Source: Phascolarctobacterium sp. (lineage in GTDB: Bacteria; Bacillota; Negativicutes; Acidaminococcales; Acidaminococcaceae). From it: a stretch of DNA of 64,000 nt. A program made the translations under genes and the position numbers. The stretch covers positions 20,162-84,161 of the forward strand of contig JAHHUH010000005.1 of assembly GCA_020024105.1 (NCBI GenBank). The letters run 5' to 3'. Positions 52,837 through 62,437 of the stretch are shown piece after piece. Position 1 is the stretch's first letter. Each line of letters begins with the position of its first letter. Below the pieces are notes generated by a model that worked only from the letters and a program-made list of their open reading frames with translations, was not told the origin of the DNA and did not search any database.

Positions 52837-54306
52837 ATGAATAAATTATTGTTAACGACTGCGCTGGCATTAACTTTAACCGTGCCAGCTTATGCTGCAC
52901 AATATACTAATACCGGTTTTGATCGTTATGCTGTACCTAAGTTTGACCGGGTTTTGCAAGTTGATAGAAATGCAAAAAGAGATGAGCAGGAAAGCCAGCA
53001 GGTTGTGCCTCTCCAGTTAACTGGAGATAAGGGGGAATATGATAGCGCAAGTGGTGATTTTTATTTGTCTGGCAAGGTTATCATTACTCATGGAGTGGAA
53101 AAAGTTACAACGGAGTTGGCTTATGGCAATGTGAAAACTGGTGATGTATGGTTGGAACAGGGCGGAACTCTAGAAGAACCTGGCACAAAGCTGGAAGGTA
53201 AGTGGGTACATTACAATTTTAATAAGAAAATTGGTGAAATTAAAGAAGTAAGCGGTACCTCTGCTAAGGAATGGTATAGTGCTCCTAAGGCTAATATCTA
53301 TGCGGACCGGACTGTTTTGGAGGAGGGTGGTGTTCTTTCACGTTGTCCGGCAAAGGAGCACCCTCCATGTCTATCAGTACAGGCTAATAGATTTGAAATT
53401 TATCCTGATGAAAAAATTATTGCTCATGATGTGAAGGTTTTTGTTAGGGGGAAGCAAATTTATTCTCGTAAATTGTGGGTTAAAAATATGGAAGGTGAAG
53501 GGACGCGCATTCTGCCTCGTTTTGGTTATGCTGGTGACAATAATGGTGCCTATGTTAAGTTGGATGCTGATTGGCACTTTACAGAAAAGACTTCTGCTTC
53601 TGTTGGATTGATACAATACGAAAAGGCTGGCTTTAAACCAAATTTTTCTCTTAAACAGGATGAAAGAAATTTTTCCGTTGTACTTAGTGATGGTTGGCAG
53701 GAAGATAATAATGACTGGTATAAAAAGGAAACTAATCTTCGACTGGACTATAAGCCTCATTATTTTATGAAAGGTGTGCCTATTAACTATACAGGTTATT
53801 TTGAAGTGGGTAAATGGACCAATGATGAAACTGGTAAGGACAGTAGACGTCGCGAGGCTGCTCTTTATTTAAACCATGATCCCATTTTTCTTTTCAATTC
53901 TCCAAATACAGTTTTAAATTTAACGATAGGTAAAAAATGGGCTCATGAAAGTACCAGCGATGATAGTAGTTCTACTATGCTTTATTATGCCACACTAGGT
54001 CAAAAGCTGGGAGAGAAGCTTACTACATGGGTGGGCTATTATCAGGAGGATCAGACCAGCTCTCTCTTTAATTTAGGTCAACCAGATATGGAAAAGGAAG
54101 TTCGTAATGGGTTAAGCTATGCCTTTGATGAACGTAATACCTTTACTATAGTTAATCGTTATGATGTGGGAAAGGGTCATCAGTACGAAACTAATTATCG
54201 GTGGCTTCATAAATTCTGCTGTTGGGCCTTGGAATTGGAATACCAGCAAAAGCAGTATGAGGATAAAGATCATTTAAAAATTTATTATTATTTCTATAAT
54301 ATTTAA
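52837..54306 (+). CDS. lptD: LptD-like LPS assembly protein
   Basis: Outer membrane protein that receives LPS from LptA and inserts it into the outer leaflet. I choose ATG 52837 (489 residues), preceded by AAAGGAG. Signal peptide about 1-20, an N-terminal OstA/jellyroll domain (about 45-200; LTGDKGEYDSASGDFYLSGK) with Cys at LSRCPAKEHPPC, and a barrel (about 210-489) with Tyr/Trp-rich strands. It is much shorter than E. coli LptD (784), with no obvious LptE gene near. The call rests on the OstA domain plus barrel and on the heptose genes downstream. Confidence 0.83.
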   Translation: MNKLLLTTALALTLTVPAYAAQYTNTGFDRYAVPKFDRVLQVDRNAKRDEQESQQVVPLQLTGDKGEYDSASGDFYLSGKVIITHGVEKVTTELAYGNVKTGDVWLEQGGTLEEPGTKLEGKWVHYNFNKKIGEIKEVSGTSAKEWYSAPKANIYADRTVLEEGGVLSRCPAKEHPPCLSVQANRFEIYPDEKIIAHDVKVFVRGKQIYSRKLWVKNMEGEGTRILPRFGYAGDNNGAYVKLDADWHFTEKTSASVGLIQYEKAGFKPNFSLKQDERNFSVVLSDGWQEDNNDWYKKETNLRLDYKPHYFMKGVPINYTGYFEVGKWTNDETGKDSRRREAALYLNHDPIFLFNSPNTVLNLTIGKKWAHESTSDDSSSTMLYYATLGQKLGEKLTTWVGYYQEDQTSSLFNLGQPDMEKEVRNGLSYAFDERNTFTIVNRYDVGKGHQYETNYRWLHKFCCWALELEYQQKQYEDKDHLKIYYYFYNI

Positions 54307-54325
54307 CGTTTAATAAGGAGAAATT

Positions 54326-54889
54326 ATGGAAAATATTATTCAACAAAGAGTTGTAGAGCATATCGCTTTAGCACAAAGGCTAACTCAAAGCAAGCTTTTG
54401 GAACAGATTGCTACTGTGGCAGTTGTGATTAAAAAGGCTCTGGCCCAGGGGCATAAGGTGATGTTTTGTGGCAATGGTGGTAGTGCTGCGGATAGTCAGC
54501 ATCTGGCTGCAGAATTTGTCGGCCGCTTCCAAAAGGAACGCAGGGGACTGTCGGCTATTGCTCTGACGGTGGATACTTCTATTTTGACAGCAGTAGGGAA
54601 TGATTATGGTTACGATCATGTTTTTGAGCGTCAGATAGAGGCCCTAGGTAATACCGGTGATGTGCTTATTGGTATTTCTACCAGTGGTAATAGCGGTAAC
54701 GTAGTAGCTGCTGTGGAGCTGGCGAAGACTATGGGAATTTATTGTGTGGGCATGACAGCTGCCGGCGGTGGTAAGTTGGCTCAGTTGTGTGATGAATGCC
54801 TGGTAGTACCGGACAAGGTTACTGCCCGTGCCCAGGAAATGCATATTTTAATTGGACATATTTTGTGTGAATTAGTGGACGGTGAATAG
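54326..54889 (+). CDS. gmhA: Sedoheptulose-7-phosphate isomerase
   Basis: First enzyme of the ADP-heptose pathway, converting sedoheptulose 7-phosphate to D-glycero-D-manno-heptose 7-phosphate. 187 residues of the SIS fold with GNGGSAADSQHLAAEFVGRF near residues 52-71, and GISTSGNSGNV. A good AAGGAG site precedes the ATG. Overlaps hldE by 8 bases. Confidence 0.95.
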   Translation: MENIIQQRVVEHIALAQRLTQSKLLEQIATVAVVIKKALAQGHKVMFCGNGGSAADSQHLAAEFVGRFQKERRGLSAIALTVDTSILTAVGNDYGYDHVFERQIEALGNTGDVLIGISTSGNSGNVVAAVELAKTMGIYCVGMTAAGGGKLAQLCDECLVVPDKVTARAQEMHILIGHILCELVDGE

Positions 54890-56369
54890 TTTGGATAGCT
54901 TGGTAGTCAACAAATTTTTAACTGAGAAGATTCACAATTTAAAAATTGCTGTTTTAGGCGATGTAATGTTGGACCGTTATTTTCACGGAGAGGTTAAGCG
55001 CATTTCTCCAGAAGCACCGGTGCCGGTAAATAAGATTACCAGAACTAAATCCGTGTTGGGGGGTGCAGCTAATGTAGCCGCTAATTTGGCGGCGCTGGAG
55101 TGCCAGGTCTACCTGGGTGGCGTAACCGGTGCAGATGGTAACCGGGAGCTGCTGGAGCAGCTTTTAGACCAGGTAGGGATTAATTATATCGGTGTACTGA
55201 AATGCAATGACAGGGAAACCATTACCAAGCTGAGGGTTATTGGCGGTACCCAGCAGATGCTCCGTCTGGATTTTGAGGAGCCCAGTGATTTGCATACTCA
55301 GGAGGTTGTTCAGCTGCAGCAGTGGTTGGCAGACCTGCTGGATCAGGGGCTGGACGGAATTATTATTTCTGACTACGCCAAGGGTGTTTGTGCCGATGCC
55401 TTCATCCAGTGGGTAATTCAGCAGGGGAAGGCCTATCAGCTTCCCGTGCTCGTCGATCCTAAGGGTGCGGATTGGAGCAAGTACCGGGGGTGCGATTTTA
55501 TTACTCCTAATTTTAAGGAAATGTGTGAGGCTGCGGATAGCCACTGTGCTAATGAAGACACAGCAGTGGTGGCTATGGCTACCGCGGCCCAACGGAAATA
55601 TGAGATTGCCAATGTTGTAGTAACGCGTAGTGAAAAAGGGATGACTTTGGTTAATTCCCAGAACATTATTCATTGCCCGGCTACGGCAAGGGAGGTTTTT
55701 GACGTTTCCGGTGCCGGAGATACGGTAGCGGCTACTCTTTTAGTAGCTTTGGCTGGCAAGCTGTCTCTGCAGGATGCTGTCTATGTTGCTAATCAGGCAG
55801 CGGGTATCGTGGTAGCTAAGGTAGGTACCTATCCTGTGCACAGGGAAGAGCTGTTGAAGGCTCTCTTGAACGAGGAGTGTAAGGAGGGGAAGCCCTATCG
55901 TACGCTGAGCTGGGAGGAAATCAGCTCTCTGGCGGCTACCTGGAGAGCCTGTGGTGAGAAAATAGTTTTTACCAATGGTTGCTTTGACCTGCTGCATGTG
56001 GGGCACGTGACTTATTTGGAAAAGGCGCGCAATTTAGGTAAGCATTTAATTGTCGGCTTGAATACGGATGCATCCGTCCGCCGTCTGAAAGGCGATACTA
56101 GACCCCTGGTCCACGAGCTGGATCGTGCTAGGGTTTTGGCTGCTCTAGGCTGTGTGGATGCCGTAGTACTTTTTGATCAGGATACGCCGACGGAGCTGAT
56201 TCGTCAGATTCGTCCGGATATCTTAGTCAAGGGCGGTGATTATCGGCCCGAGGAGGTTGCCGGCCGTGAATATGCCGGCGAGGTGCGTATTATAGAATTT
56301 GAAGATGGGTATTCCACTACTGGAGTGGTGGAAAAAATAGTGCGATTGGTAAAGGATGGTAAATTATGA
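54882..56369 (+). CDS. hldE: Bifunctional heptose-7-phosphate kinase/heptose-1-phosphate adenylyltransferase
   Basis: Performs two steps of ADP-heptose synthesis. The 495 residues comprise an N-terminal ribokinase-like kinase (about 20-330; GDVMLDRYFHG, VSGAGDTVAAT with the catalytic Asp) and a C-terminal nucleotidyltransferase (about 360-495; TNGCFDLLHVGHVTYLEKA). The GTG overlaps the gmhA stop; a TTG at 54891 is an alternative. Full-length and intact. The stop overlaps hldD as ATGA. Confidence 0.95.
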   Translation: MNSLDSLVVNKFLTEKIHNLKIAVLGDVMLDRYFHGEVKRISPEAPVPVNKITRTKSVLGGAANVAANLAALECQVYLGGVTGADGNRELLEQLLDQVGINYIGVLKCNDRETITKLRVIGGTQQMLRLDFEEPSDLHTQEVVQLQQWLADLLDQGLDGIIISDYAKGVCADAFIQWVIQQGKAYQLPVLVDPKGADWSKYRGCDFITPNFKEMCEAADSHCANEDTAVVAMATAAQRKYEIANVVVTRSEKGMTLVNSQNIIHCPATAREVFDVSGAGDTVAATLLVALAGKLSLQDAVYVANQAAGIVVAKVGTYPVHREELLKALLNEECKEGKPYRTLSWEEISSLAATWRACGEKIVFTNGCFDLLHVGHVTYLEKARNLGKHLIVGLNTDASVRRLKGDTRPLVHELDRARVLAALGCVDAVVLFDQDTPTELIRQIRPDILVKGGDYRPEEVAGREYAGEVRIIEFEDGYSTTGVVEKIVRLVKDGKL

Positions 56370-57349
56370 TTATTGTAACTGGCGGTGCTGGTTTTATTGG
56401 TAGTAATATTGTCAAGGGCCTGAATGACCGTGGTTATGACGATATTCTGATAGTGGATAATTTGACCAATATGGTGAAGTTTAAAAATATCCAGGGCTTG
56501 AAGGCCAAGGATTATATGGATAAATTTGCTTTTGCGGATGCCTTAAAGGCAGGCAAATTTGATCATGAAAAAATCGATGTTGTGTTCCATGAGGGTGCCT
56601 GCTCCGATACTATGGAATATAACGGCAAGTATATGATGGAGAACAACTTTGAATACACTAAGAAACTGCTCCATTTCTGCCTGGATAGAAAAATCCAGCT
56701 GATGTATGCTTCTTCCGCAGCTACCTACGGTGGTGGTACTAACGGCTTTAGAGAAGAGCCTGCTTGCGAGGAAGCGCTAAATGTTTATGCTTTTTCTAAA
56801 TTATTCTTCGATAACTATCTGCGCCGTCTGCTGCCCCAGGCACAAAGCCAGGTAGTAGGCTTGCGTTATTTTAATGTTTATGGTCCTCAGGAAAACCATA
56901 AGGGTAAAATGGCTTCCATGATTTTCCAAATGTACAACCAATGGAAGGCAGAGCATAAGGTAAAATTATTTGGCGACTATGCAGGCTATGGTCCTGGCGA
57001 GCATACACGTGACTTTGTGTATGTTAAGGACGTAGTTAAGGTTAATATGTATTTTATGGAGCATCCGGAAATTAGCGGTATTTACAACTGTGGTACCGGT
57101 CATGCCCATCCCTTTAATACCCTGGCCTATGGTGTTTTGGACCATTTTGGTGCTGATAGAAAAACCGGTCTGGAATATGTGGAATTTCCTGAGGTCTTGA
57201 AGGGTAAATATCAATGCTATACTCAGGCAGACCCGACTAATTTGTTGGCAGCTGGCTATGATGGCGGCTTTACTCCTATTGAAGAAGCAATCGCTGAATA
57301 TTGTGATGTATTGGATAAAACCGGCGGCTACTATGTCTATGAAGGATAA
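56366..57349 (+). CDS. hldD: ADP-glyceromanno-heptose 6-epimerase
   Basis: Epimerase that converts ADP-D-glycero-D-manno-heptose to the L-glycero form used by heptosyltransferases. 327 residues, Rossmann SDR fold with TGGAGFIGSNIVKGL, EGACSDTMEYNGKYMM and YAFSKLFFDNYLRR (Tyr-Lys pair). Overlaps hldE by 4 bases, and its end overlaps gmhB. Confidence 0.95.
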   Translation: MIIVTGGAGFIGSNIVKGLNDRGYDDILIVDNLTNMVKFKNIQGLKAKDYMDKFAFADALKAGKFDHEKIDVVFHEGACSDTMEYNGKYMMENNFEYTKKLLHFCLDRKIQLMYASSAATYGGGTNGFREEPACEEALNVYAFSKLFFDNYLRRLLPQAQSQVVGLRYFNVYGPQENHKGKMASMIFQMYNQWKAEHKVKLFGDYAGYGPGEHTRDFVYVKDVVKVNMYFMEHPEISGIYNCGTGHAHPFNTLAYGVLDHFGADRKTGLEYVEFPEVLKGKYQCYTQADPTNLLAAGYDGGFTPIEEAIAEYCDVLDKTGGYYVYEG

Positions 57350-57842
57350 GTTTGTATTTTTAGACCGTGACGGGGTACTCAATGTGGATGTGGATTATTT
57401 ATACCGTATTGAGGATTTTCGCTGGATTGAAGGTGCGCCCCAGGCTTTAACCTATTTGAATAAGCAGGGTTATCGCCTGGTGGTGGTTACCAATCAAAGT
57501 GGTATTGCCCGTGGTTATTATACGGTGGCTGATATGGAAAAGCTCCACCGGTACATACAGCAGGAGTTGCAGCCTTATGGAGCGAAAATAGAAAAATTTT
57601 ACTATTGTCCCCATCATAAGGAGGGCAGGGTACCGGAGTACACCTGCGATTGTAAGTGCCGTAAGCCCAAGCCGGGCATGCTGCTCCAGGCCTATGAGGA
57701 ATTTCCTGTGGATGTGGAGCGAAGCTTTCTGATTGGTGATGGCAAGCGGGACGTGGAGGCAGCTGAGGCTGCCGGTTTGAAGGGCTACCTCTTTCAGGGA
57801 GGGAGCCTGCTGGACTTTGTAAAAAATATTGTTAAAGGCTGA
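57339..57842 (+). CDS. gmhB: D-glycero-D-manno-heptose 1,7-bisphosphate 7-phosphatase
   Basis: HAD phosphatase that removes the 7-phosphate between the two HldE steps. I choose ATG 57339 (167 residues); ATG 57333 is also possible and the frame is open farther into hldD. Motif FLDRDGVLNVD (D9, D11) and VTNQSG(IARG), with the GmhB zinc loop CPHHKEGRVPEYTCDCKC. Overlaps hldD by 11 bases. Confidence 0.93.
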   Translation: MKDKFVFLDRDGVLNVDVDYLYRIEDFRWIEGAPQALTYLNKQGYRLVVVTNQSGIARGYYTVADMEKLHRYIQQELQPYGAKIEKFYYCPHHKEGRVPEYTCDCKCRKPKPGMLLQAYEEFPVDVERSFLIGDGKRDVEAAEAAGLKGYLFQGGSLLDFVKNIVKG

Positions 57843-57847
57843 GGTAT

Positions 57848-58873
57848 ATGGAATATAAAAATATTTTAATTATCAAAATGAGTGCTCTAGGTGATGTTAT
57901 GCATGCTCTCCCCTGTGCTGCGGCTCTGCGTGATCTATATCCTGATGCAAAAATAAGTTGGTTAGTCCATCCTCAATTTGGAACCTTTGTACCGGAGGCT
58001 CCTTATGTGGATGAAGTTATCTATTTTGATAAAAAGGCCTTTACAAAGTTATCCTTCATGGGAAAAATTAAAGAGTTTTTTCGAATGAAGAAATTGCTTC
58101 ATTCGAAAAATTTTGACCTAGTTATTGACTTACAGGGACTATTTAAGAGTGCTGTTATGGCCTTGTTGACTGGTTGTTCTAATCGTATTGGTTATAATGA
58201 TATGCGTGAATGTAGTGGTTTAATCAGTAGGGCTATTCATGGTCCTAATGATAAAGGGCATATTGTACAGCAGTATTTAGATGTTATTCGTTTTTTGGGA
58301 AGTAAGGTTGAAGAACCTGTTTTCCCAATGCCAAAACTTATCGAGGAGAAGCATAAAATAAAAGAAATTTTAAATAAAAAGTTTTCTAATGCTAAGGTTG
58401 ACCAGCTTATCGTGCTTGTACCAGGAGCTGGTTGGGTAACTAAGGAATGGCCGGTAAGTTATTTTATTGAGTTGGCAAACGAGCTTATTCAACGTGGCAA
58501 ATACATTGTTTTAGCTGGTGGACCTGCAGAACTTCCCAAGGGAGAAGAGATTTCTTCTGCTTTGCCTAAGGATAAGGTATTAAACCTTGTAGGCAAAACT
58601 AATTTAAGAGAATTAGCCGCCTTGATGGGTAGTGCTACCCTGTGCATCGGTGGTGATACCGGCCCCGTCCATATAGCAGCAGCTATGGGGTGTAGAATAA
58701 TTGCTTTGTTTGGGGCTTCTAGTGGTCATAGAGCTGGACCTTATGGTAAAAAGGTCACCATTATAAGTACAACTGAAGAGTGTGCTCCTTGTTTTAAGCG
58801 TAAATGCCCATTACATAAAAATTGTATGGAAAAGATTTCAGTTGAAGAGGTAATGAAAATATACAAGCAATAA
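57848..58873 (+). CDS. GT9 lipopolysaccharide heptosyltransferase (WaaC-like)
   Basis: Transfers L-glycero-D-manno-heptose to Kdo-lipid A or to the first heptose, at the cytoplasmic face. 341 residues of family GT9: N-terminal Rossmann domain with IKMSALGDVMHALPCAAALRD and ISWLVHP, and a C-terminal ADP-heptose site with VPGAGWVTKEWP and GGDTGPVHIAAAMGC. WaaC-like (heptosyltransferase I) by the VMHALP start; the exact linkage is not provable. Base composition drops to AT-rich from here on. Six bases after gmhB. Confidence 0.88.
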   Translation: MEYKNILIIKMSALGDVMHALPCAAALRDLYPDAKISWLVHPQFGTFVPEAPYVDEVIYFDKKAFTKLSFMGKIKEFFRMKKLLHSKNFDLVIDLQGLFKSAVMALLTGCSNRIGYNDMRECSGLISRAIHGPNDKGHIVQQYLDVIRFLGSKVEEPVFPMPKLIEEKHKIKEILNKKFSNAKVDQLIVLVPGAGWVTKEWPVSYFIELANELIQRGKYIVLAGGPAELPKGEEISSALPKDKVLNLVGKTNLRELAALMGSATLCIGGDTGPVHIAAAMGCRIIALFGASSGHRAGPYGKKVTIISTTEECAPCFKRKCPLHKNCMEKISVEEVMKIYKQ

Positions 58874-58889
58874 TATAGGAGATAAGTTT

Positions 58890-59924
58890 ATGGTTGAATT
58901 AGATGGAAAGAAGATATTAGTGACTTTTTTAATGCATTTGGGAGATTTGACATTAACTACTCCTTTTATACATGCTTTACGTAAGGCAGCGCCTAATGCG
59001 CATATTACCTTTTTAGCTGATAAGAAGCTACAGGATGTAGTTATGAATAATCCCTATCTTGATGAGGTTATTACCATTGATAAAAAAGGTAAGGATAATA
59101 AACTTTCTGCTTTATGGCAATGTGCTAAAAAGTTAAGTAGTAAGAATTTTGATGTACTAATTAATTTACATCCTAATGAACGTTGTTCCTTTATTTGTGC
59201 TATGACCAAGGCTAAGGTAAAGACTGGTACCACTCATGCTCTATTTAAACCCTTTTGGGATATTTACACTCCACTCAATAGAAAAATTCATGCTGCAGAT
59301 ATGTATATGGATATTTTAAAGCAGTTAGGGGTTAAAAATATTCAGCATAATGGTCTAGAAATTTTTCCTAGTACTGTACACATGGCTAAAGCAAAGCAAT
59401 TTTGGCAGGAGCATGGGGTTGATGAGGCTGATAAATTAATAGGGTTAAATATTGGTAGTGCCGTTGAAACTAAGCGTTGGGCACCGGACAGATTTGCTAA
59501 GGTGGCAGATATTTTGGCTGAAAAGGGTTATAAAACAGTATTCTTTGGTGGACCGATGGATGAAGAAATGGTAAAGGATGCTACTAGCTATATGCAAACA
59601 GAGCCGATTATAGCTACCGGAGCCTTTGATATTGGTACTTTAGCTGCCGCCATGAGGCGTTGTAGTTTAATTATTACAAATGATAGTGGCCCAATGCATG
59701 TTGCCATTAGCCAGAAGGTTCCGATTGTTGCTATGTATGGACCCTCTAGTCCTAAGCTATACGGACCGTACACTAAGGACGCTATTGTTGTAACTGCTAT
59801 CCCTCCCTGTCCAGGTTGTGCTGATGGGATGAAGCACCATTGTGATGATATGCAGTGTATGACTCGTTTAGGTGTTAAGCAGGTTGTGGACACAGCAGAA
59901 AGATTACTAAGGAAAAAGAAATAG
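58890..59924 (+). CDS. GT9 heptosyltransferase (WaaF/WaaQ-like)
   Basis: Second GT9 enzyme of the core, 344 residues. N-terminal FLMHLGDLTLTTPFIHALRK, ITFLADKKLQDVV and C-terminal NIGSAVETKRWAPDRFAKVA and ITNDSGPMHVAIS, where the donor binds. Likely adds the second heptose (WaaF-like) or a side heptose (WaaQ-like). Codon use is AT-rich as in the neighbouring gene. A GGAG site precedes the ATG. Confidence 0.87.
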   Translation: MVELDGKKILVTFLMHLGDLTLTTPFIHALRKAAPNAHITFLADKKLQDVVMNNPYLDEVITIDKKGKDNKLSALWQCAKKLSSKNFDVLINLHPNERCSFICAMTKAKVKTGTTHALFKPFWDIYTPLNRKIHAADMYMDILKQLGVKNIQHNGLEIFPSTVHMAKAKQFWQEHGVDEADKLIGLNIGSAVETKRWAPDRFAKVADILAEKGYKTVFFGGPMDEEMVKDATSYMQTEPIIATGAFDIGTLAAAMRRCSLIITNDSGPMHVAISQKVPIVAMYGPSSPKLYGPYTKDAIVVTAIPPCPGCADGMKHHCDDMQCMTRLGVKQVVDTAERLLRKKK

Positions 59925-59935
59925 GATGTGATGAA

Positions 59936-60679
59936 ATGGATCTTGTTACGGTAGCTATATTAACAAAAAATGAAGAACATCATATGGTGGAGGTTGTTCG
60001 AAATGCAAAAAAACTTACTGATAGTGTATTAGTTATCGATTGTGGTAGTACTGATAAAACTGTAGAATTGGCAGAAAATGAGGGAGCTAAGGTGGTTTTT
60101 CGTGCTTGGGATAATGATTTTTCTGCTCAGAGAAACTTTGCATTAAAACATATTTCTACGAAATATGTTTTATATTTAGATGCGGATGAAAGAATGGATG
60201 ATGAACTTATTGAAAATATAAAGCAAAATATAAGCAATAATACCCTGGCAAAATATACTTTTGTAGAGGAAGCTTATGCTTTTGGTTATCATTTTAAACA
60301 TGGTATGTATGGTCCAACTCGTAAATTGAGATTATTTCCCACAAAACATGTCAAATGGGAAAATAAGGTACATGAGCATCCTGTCTGTAATTTGCCTCAA
60401 AAAAAATTAGATGGTACAGTACATCATTATACATACATTGATTATAAACATTGGTTTGATAAGATGAACTTATATACGACTATTTGGGCGAATGATAAGT
60501 ATGAAAAAGGCAAACGGATAAATTCTCTAAGCCCACTTTTACACGCCTTTTTTGCTTTTTTCAGGTCATATGTTCTTCAACTGGGGTTTATTGATGGATG
60601 GGCAGGATTATATTCTAGTATTCAATATGGAATTTATACATTATTAAAGTATCTTAAATTATTAGAATTACAGATGTAA
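59936..60679 (+). CDS. GT2 glycosyltransferase (WaaE/KdtX-like)
   Basis: Family GT2 enzyme, 247 residues, that adds a hexose (glucose in the best-known WaaE) to the first heptose of the core. Conserved start LVTVAILTKNEEHHMVEVVRNA, then VIDCGSTDKTVELAEN and LYLDADERM (DxD), with C-terminal VHEHPVCNLPQKKLDG. A short hydrophobic end (about residues 205-235) suggests peripheral membrane binding. The 438 bases after it (60680-61117) hold no gene; only weak hairpins and AT-rich DNA. Confidence 0.88.
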   Translation: MDLVTVAILTKNEEHHMVEVVRNAKKLTDSVLVIDCGSTDKTVELAENEGAKVVFRAWDNDFSAQRNFALKHISTKYVLYLDADERMDDELIENIKQNISNNTLAKYTFVEEAYAFGYHFKHGMYGPTRKLRLFPTKHVKWENKVHEHPVCNLPQKKLDGTVHHYTYIDYKHWFDKMNLYTTIWANDKYEKGKRINSLSPLLHAFFAFFRSYVLQLGFIDGWAGLYSSIQYGIYTLLKYLKLLELQM

Positions 60680-61058
60680 CATACTGAAAGGGCTTCAAAA
60701 GTTTATGCGTAAATTTTTTGAAAGTTCTTGGAGAAATGAAAATTGCTTTTAAACCCACTTTTGTGAGTATGTTTTTATTACGTCTAATTTTATTTTGTTT
60801 TCTATATCTATATCAGAGGAAATAAAAGCTATAATGATTTTTTAGAAAAGTTGAGGCTCTATTGTTTCACTAAAATAATAGCTCTAGAATTTTAATGTGC
60901 TGTTTTATCTAACACCATGTATGGTGAAAATACATTATAGAATAGTAATAATATATTGATATGGCTTTGTTTAGCTACTTTGTTTTTTTCATTGATGGAG
61001 TTAGCAAAAATATTAGATAGGATTTTACAAAGTAATAATTTATCGAAAATTTTTCATA

Positions 61059-61064
61059 TATAAT
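61059..61064 (+). promoter_or_regulatory. Candidate -10 of the AT-rich glycosyltransferase gene
   Basis: Perfect TATAAT 53 bases before the ATG, in an AT-rich stretch; -35 is poor. Confidence 0.4.
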
Positions 61065-61117
61065 ATGTAAAGAATAGAAAACTTAAATAGAGGATATATT
61101 TGATTAGGGGGATGATT

Positions 61118-62323
61118 ATGCAAAAACATATAGTTATGATTATTGATTACTATTATCCTAATGAGTCACCCACTAGTAAAGTAGCTGATGCATATATAAA
61201 TCTTGTTGACAATGCTAAGATTGATGTCATTTGTATGCCTAGTGCAGGTCAAAACGAAGAGTATAAATATAAGGGTAAGCAGGTTTATGTAGCGAAAGAT
61301 TGGTATATTAGTTTAATGAATCACTTGCGAAAGCATAAACTGCTAATCCCATTAGCTCATCTAGTAAAACTTTATAATAGTATTTACACGAAATTTGTTC
61401 ATCCTAGAGATTGTTACTACTTTTTTAAAACAGCTTTACAAAAGTTGGAAGAAATTAACAGAAAAGAAAAAATAGACTGTATATTTTCTGTATCTGCTCC
61501 TATGGCTAGTCATGTAGCTGCTTTACATTATCGCCAGAAGCATCCTGATACGGTTTGGGTTGCTTGTAATATGGATTCTTATACCGCACAGAACAAATTT
61601 AATAAAAGGAGAGAATCTTGCTTTAAATTTGAAAAGGCGGTTTTATCACAAGCGGATTCTGTATTATTATCTGAAGAAATTTATGCTAATATGCAATATT
61701 TATACAGAAATTTCAAGGAGAAATGTGTTCCTTTGCCTTATTTACTACCTAATGTAGACCAAAATGCGCAATGTGAAGGACTTTTTCCGAAAGATAAGAT
61801 AAATATGGTATACGCTGGTAGATTCTATAAAAATATTAGGAATCCTGAATATTTGTTAAAAATAGCAGTAGCATTGGATAGTAGATATTTGTTACATTTG
61901 TTTTGGGATGATGGTTGTGTAGATATGGTACAAAAATATGCAAAAAAATTGGGTGGTAAAATTGTTCTACATGACTGTGTGGATGCAGAAAAAATAAGGG
62001 AAATTTATAATACTGCAGATTTGTTAGTTACCGTAGGAAATAGTTTACCTGAGTATAAACCTAGCAAAATATTTGAGTATATTGCCAGCGGTAAACCAAT
62101 TTTGAATATATATTATGAAGGCTTAAGAGATGATAGTTTGGATAAATATCCTTTGGCTTTGCAGATAGGTAGGAATACTAGCATTGAAGTTGCATGTAAT
62201 AAAATTGATACTTTCATGCTGAAGGCTAATGGGCAGTTTGTTAGTAAGGAAACTATAGAAAAAATATATATAAATCATACTAAAAATAATATAAAAAACC
62301 TGATAAATGAAGTTTTTAAATAA
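61118..62323 (+). CDS. GT4-like glycosyltransferase
   Basis: 401 residues from ATG 61118, 6 bases after AGGGGG; TTG 61100 and ATG 61112 are also in frame. GT-B fold: N-terminal acceptor half with IIDYYYPNESPTSKVADAY, and donor half with YAGRFYKNIRNPEYLL and the GT4 marker KPSKIFEYIASGKPIL. It likely extends the LPS core or a surface glycan; sugar unknown. The gene is clearly more AT-rich than the conserved genes upstream and stands apart from them with its own promoter and terminator, as a variable glycan gene would. Confidence 0.85.
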   Translation: MQKHIVMIIDYYYPNESPTSKVADAYINLVDNAKIDVICMPSAGQNEEYKYKGKQVYVAKDWYISLMNHLRKHKLLIPLAHLVKLYNSIYTKFVHPRDCYYFFKTALQKLEEINRKEKIDCIFSVSAPMASHVAALHYRQKHPDTVWVACNMDSYTAQNKFNKRRESCFKFEKAVLSQADSVLLSEEIYANMQYLYRNFKEKCVPLPYLLPNVDQNAQCEGLFPKDKINMVYAGRFYKNIRNPEYLLKIAVALDSRYLLHLFWDDGCVDMVQKYAKKLGGKIVLHDCVDAEKIREIYNTADLLVTVGNSLPEYKPSKIFEYIASGKPILNIYYEGLRDDSLDKYPLALQIGRNTSIEVACNKIDTFMLKANGQFVSKETIEKIYINHTKNNIKNLINEVFK

Positions 62324-62393
62324 AGATGGACTAGAGAAGTGATTTAGGACTAGGTTCATATCCTGCGGTCGGATCGATCCGAGAATGTGGTAA

Positions 62394-62437
62394 GGCAGAA
62401 CTAGAATGTACTATTATTCTAGTTCTGCCCTATTTTT
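62394..62437 (+). terminator. Strong rho-independent terminator after the GT4 gene
   Basis: Perfect 14-bp stem GGCAGAACTAGAAT (62394-62407) / ATTCTAGTTCTGCC (62416-62429) followed by a T run. Just upstream is a 14-base palindrome, TCGGATCGATCCGA (62369-62382). Confidence 0.88.

Noticed and set aside
62369..62382. The 14-base palindrome as an integration site
   Set aside because: No second copy in the window and no integrase gene; the nearby transposase is of the IS256 type, which does not need such a site.
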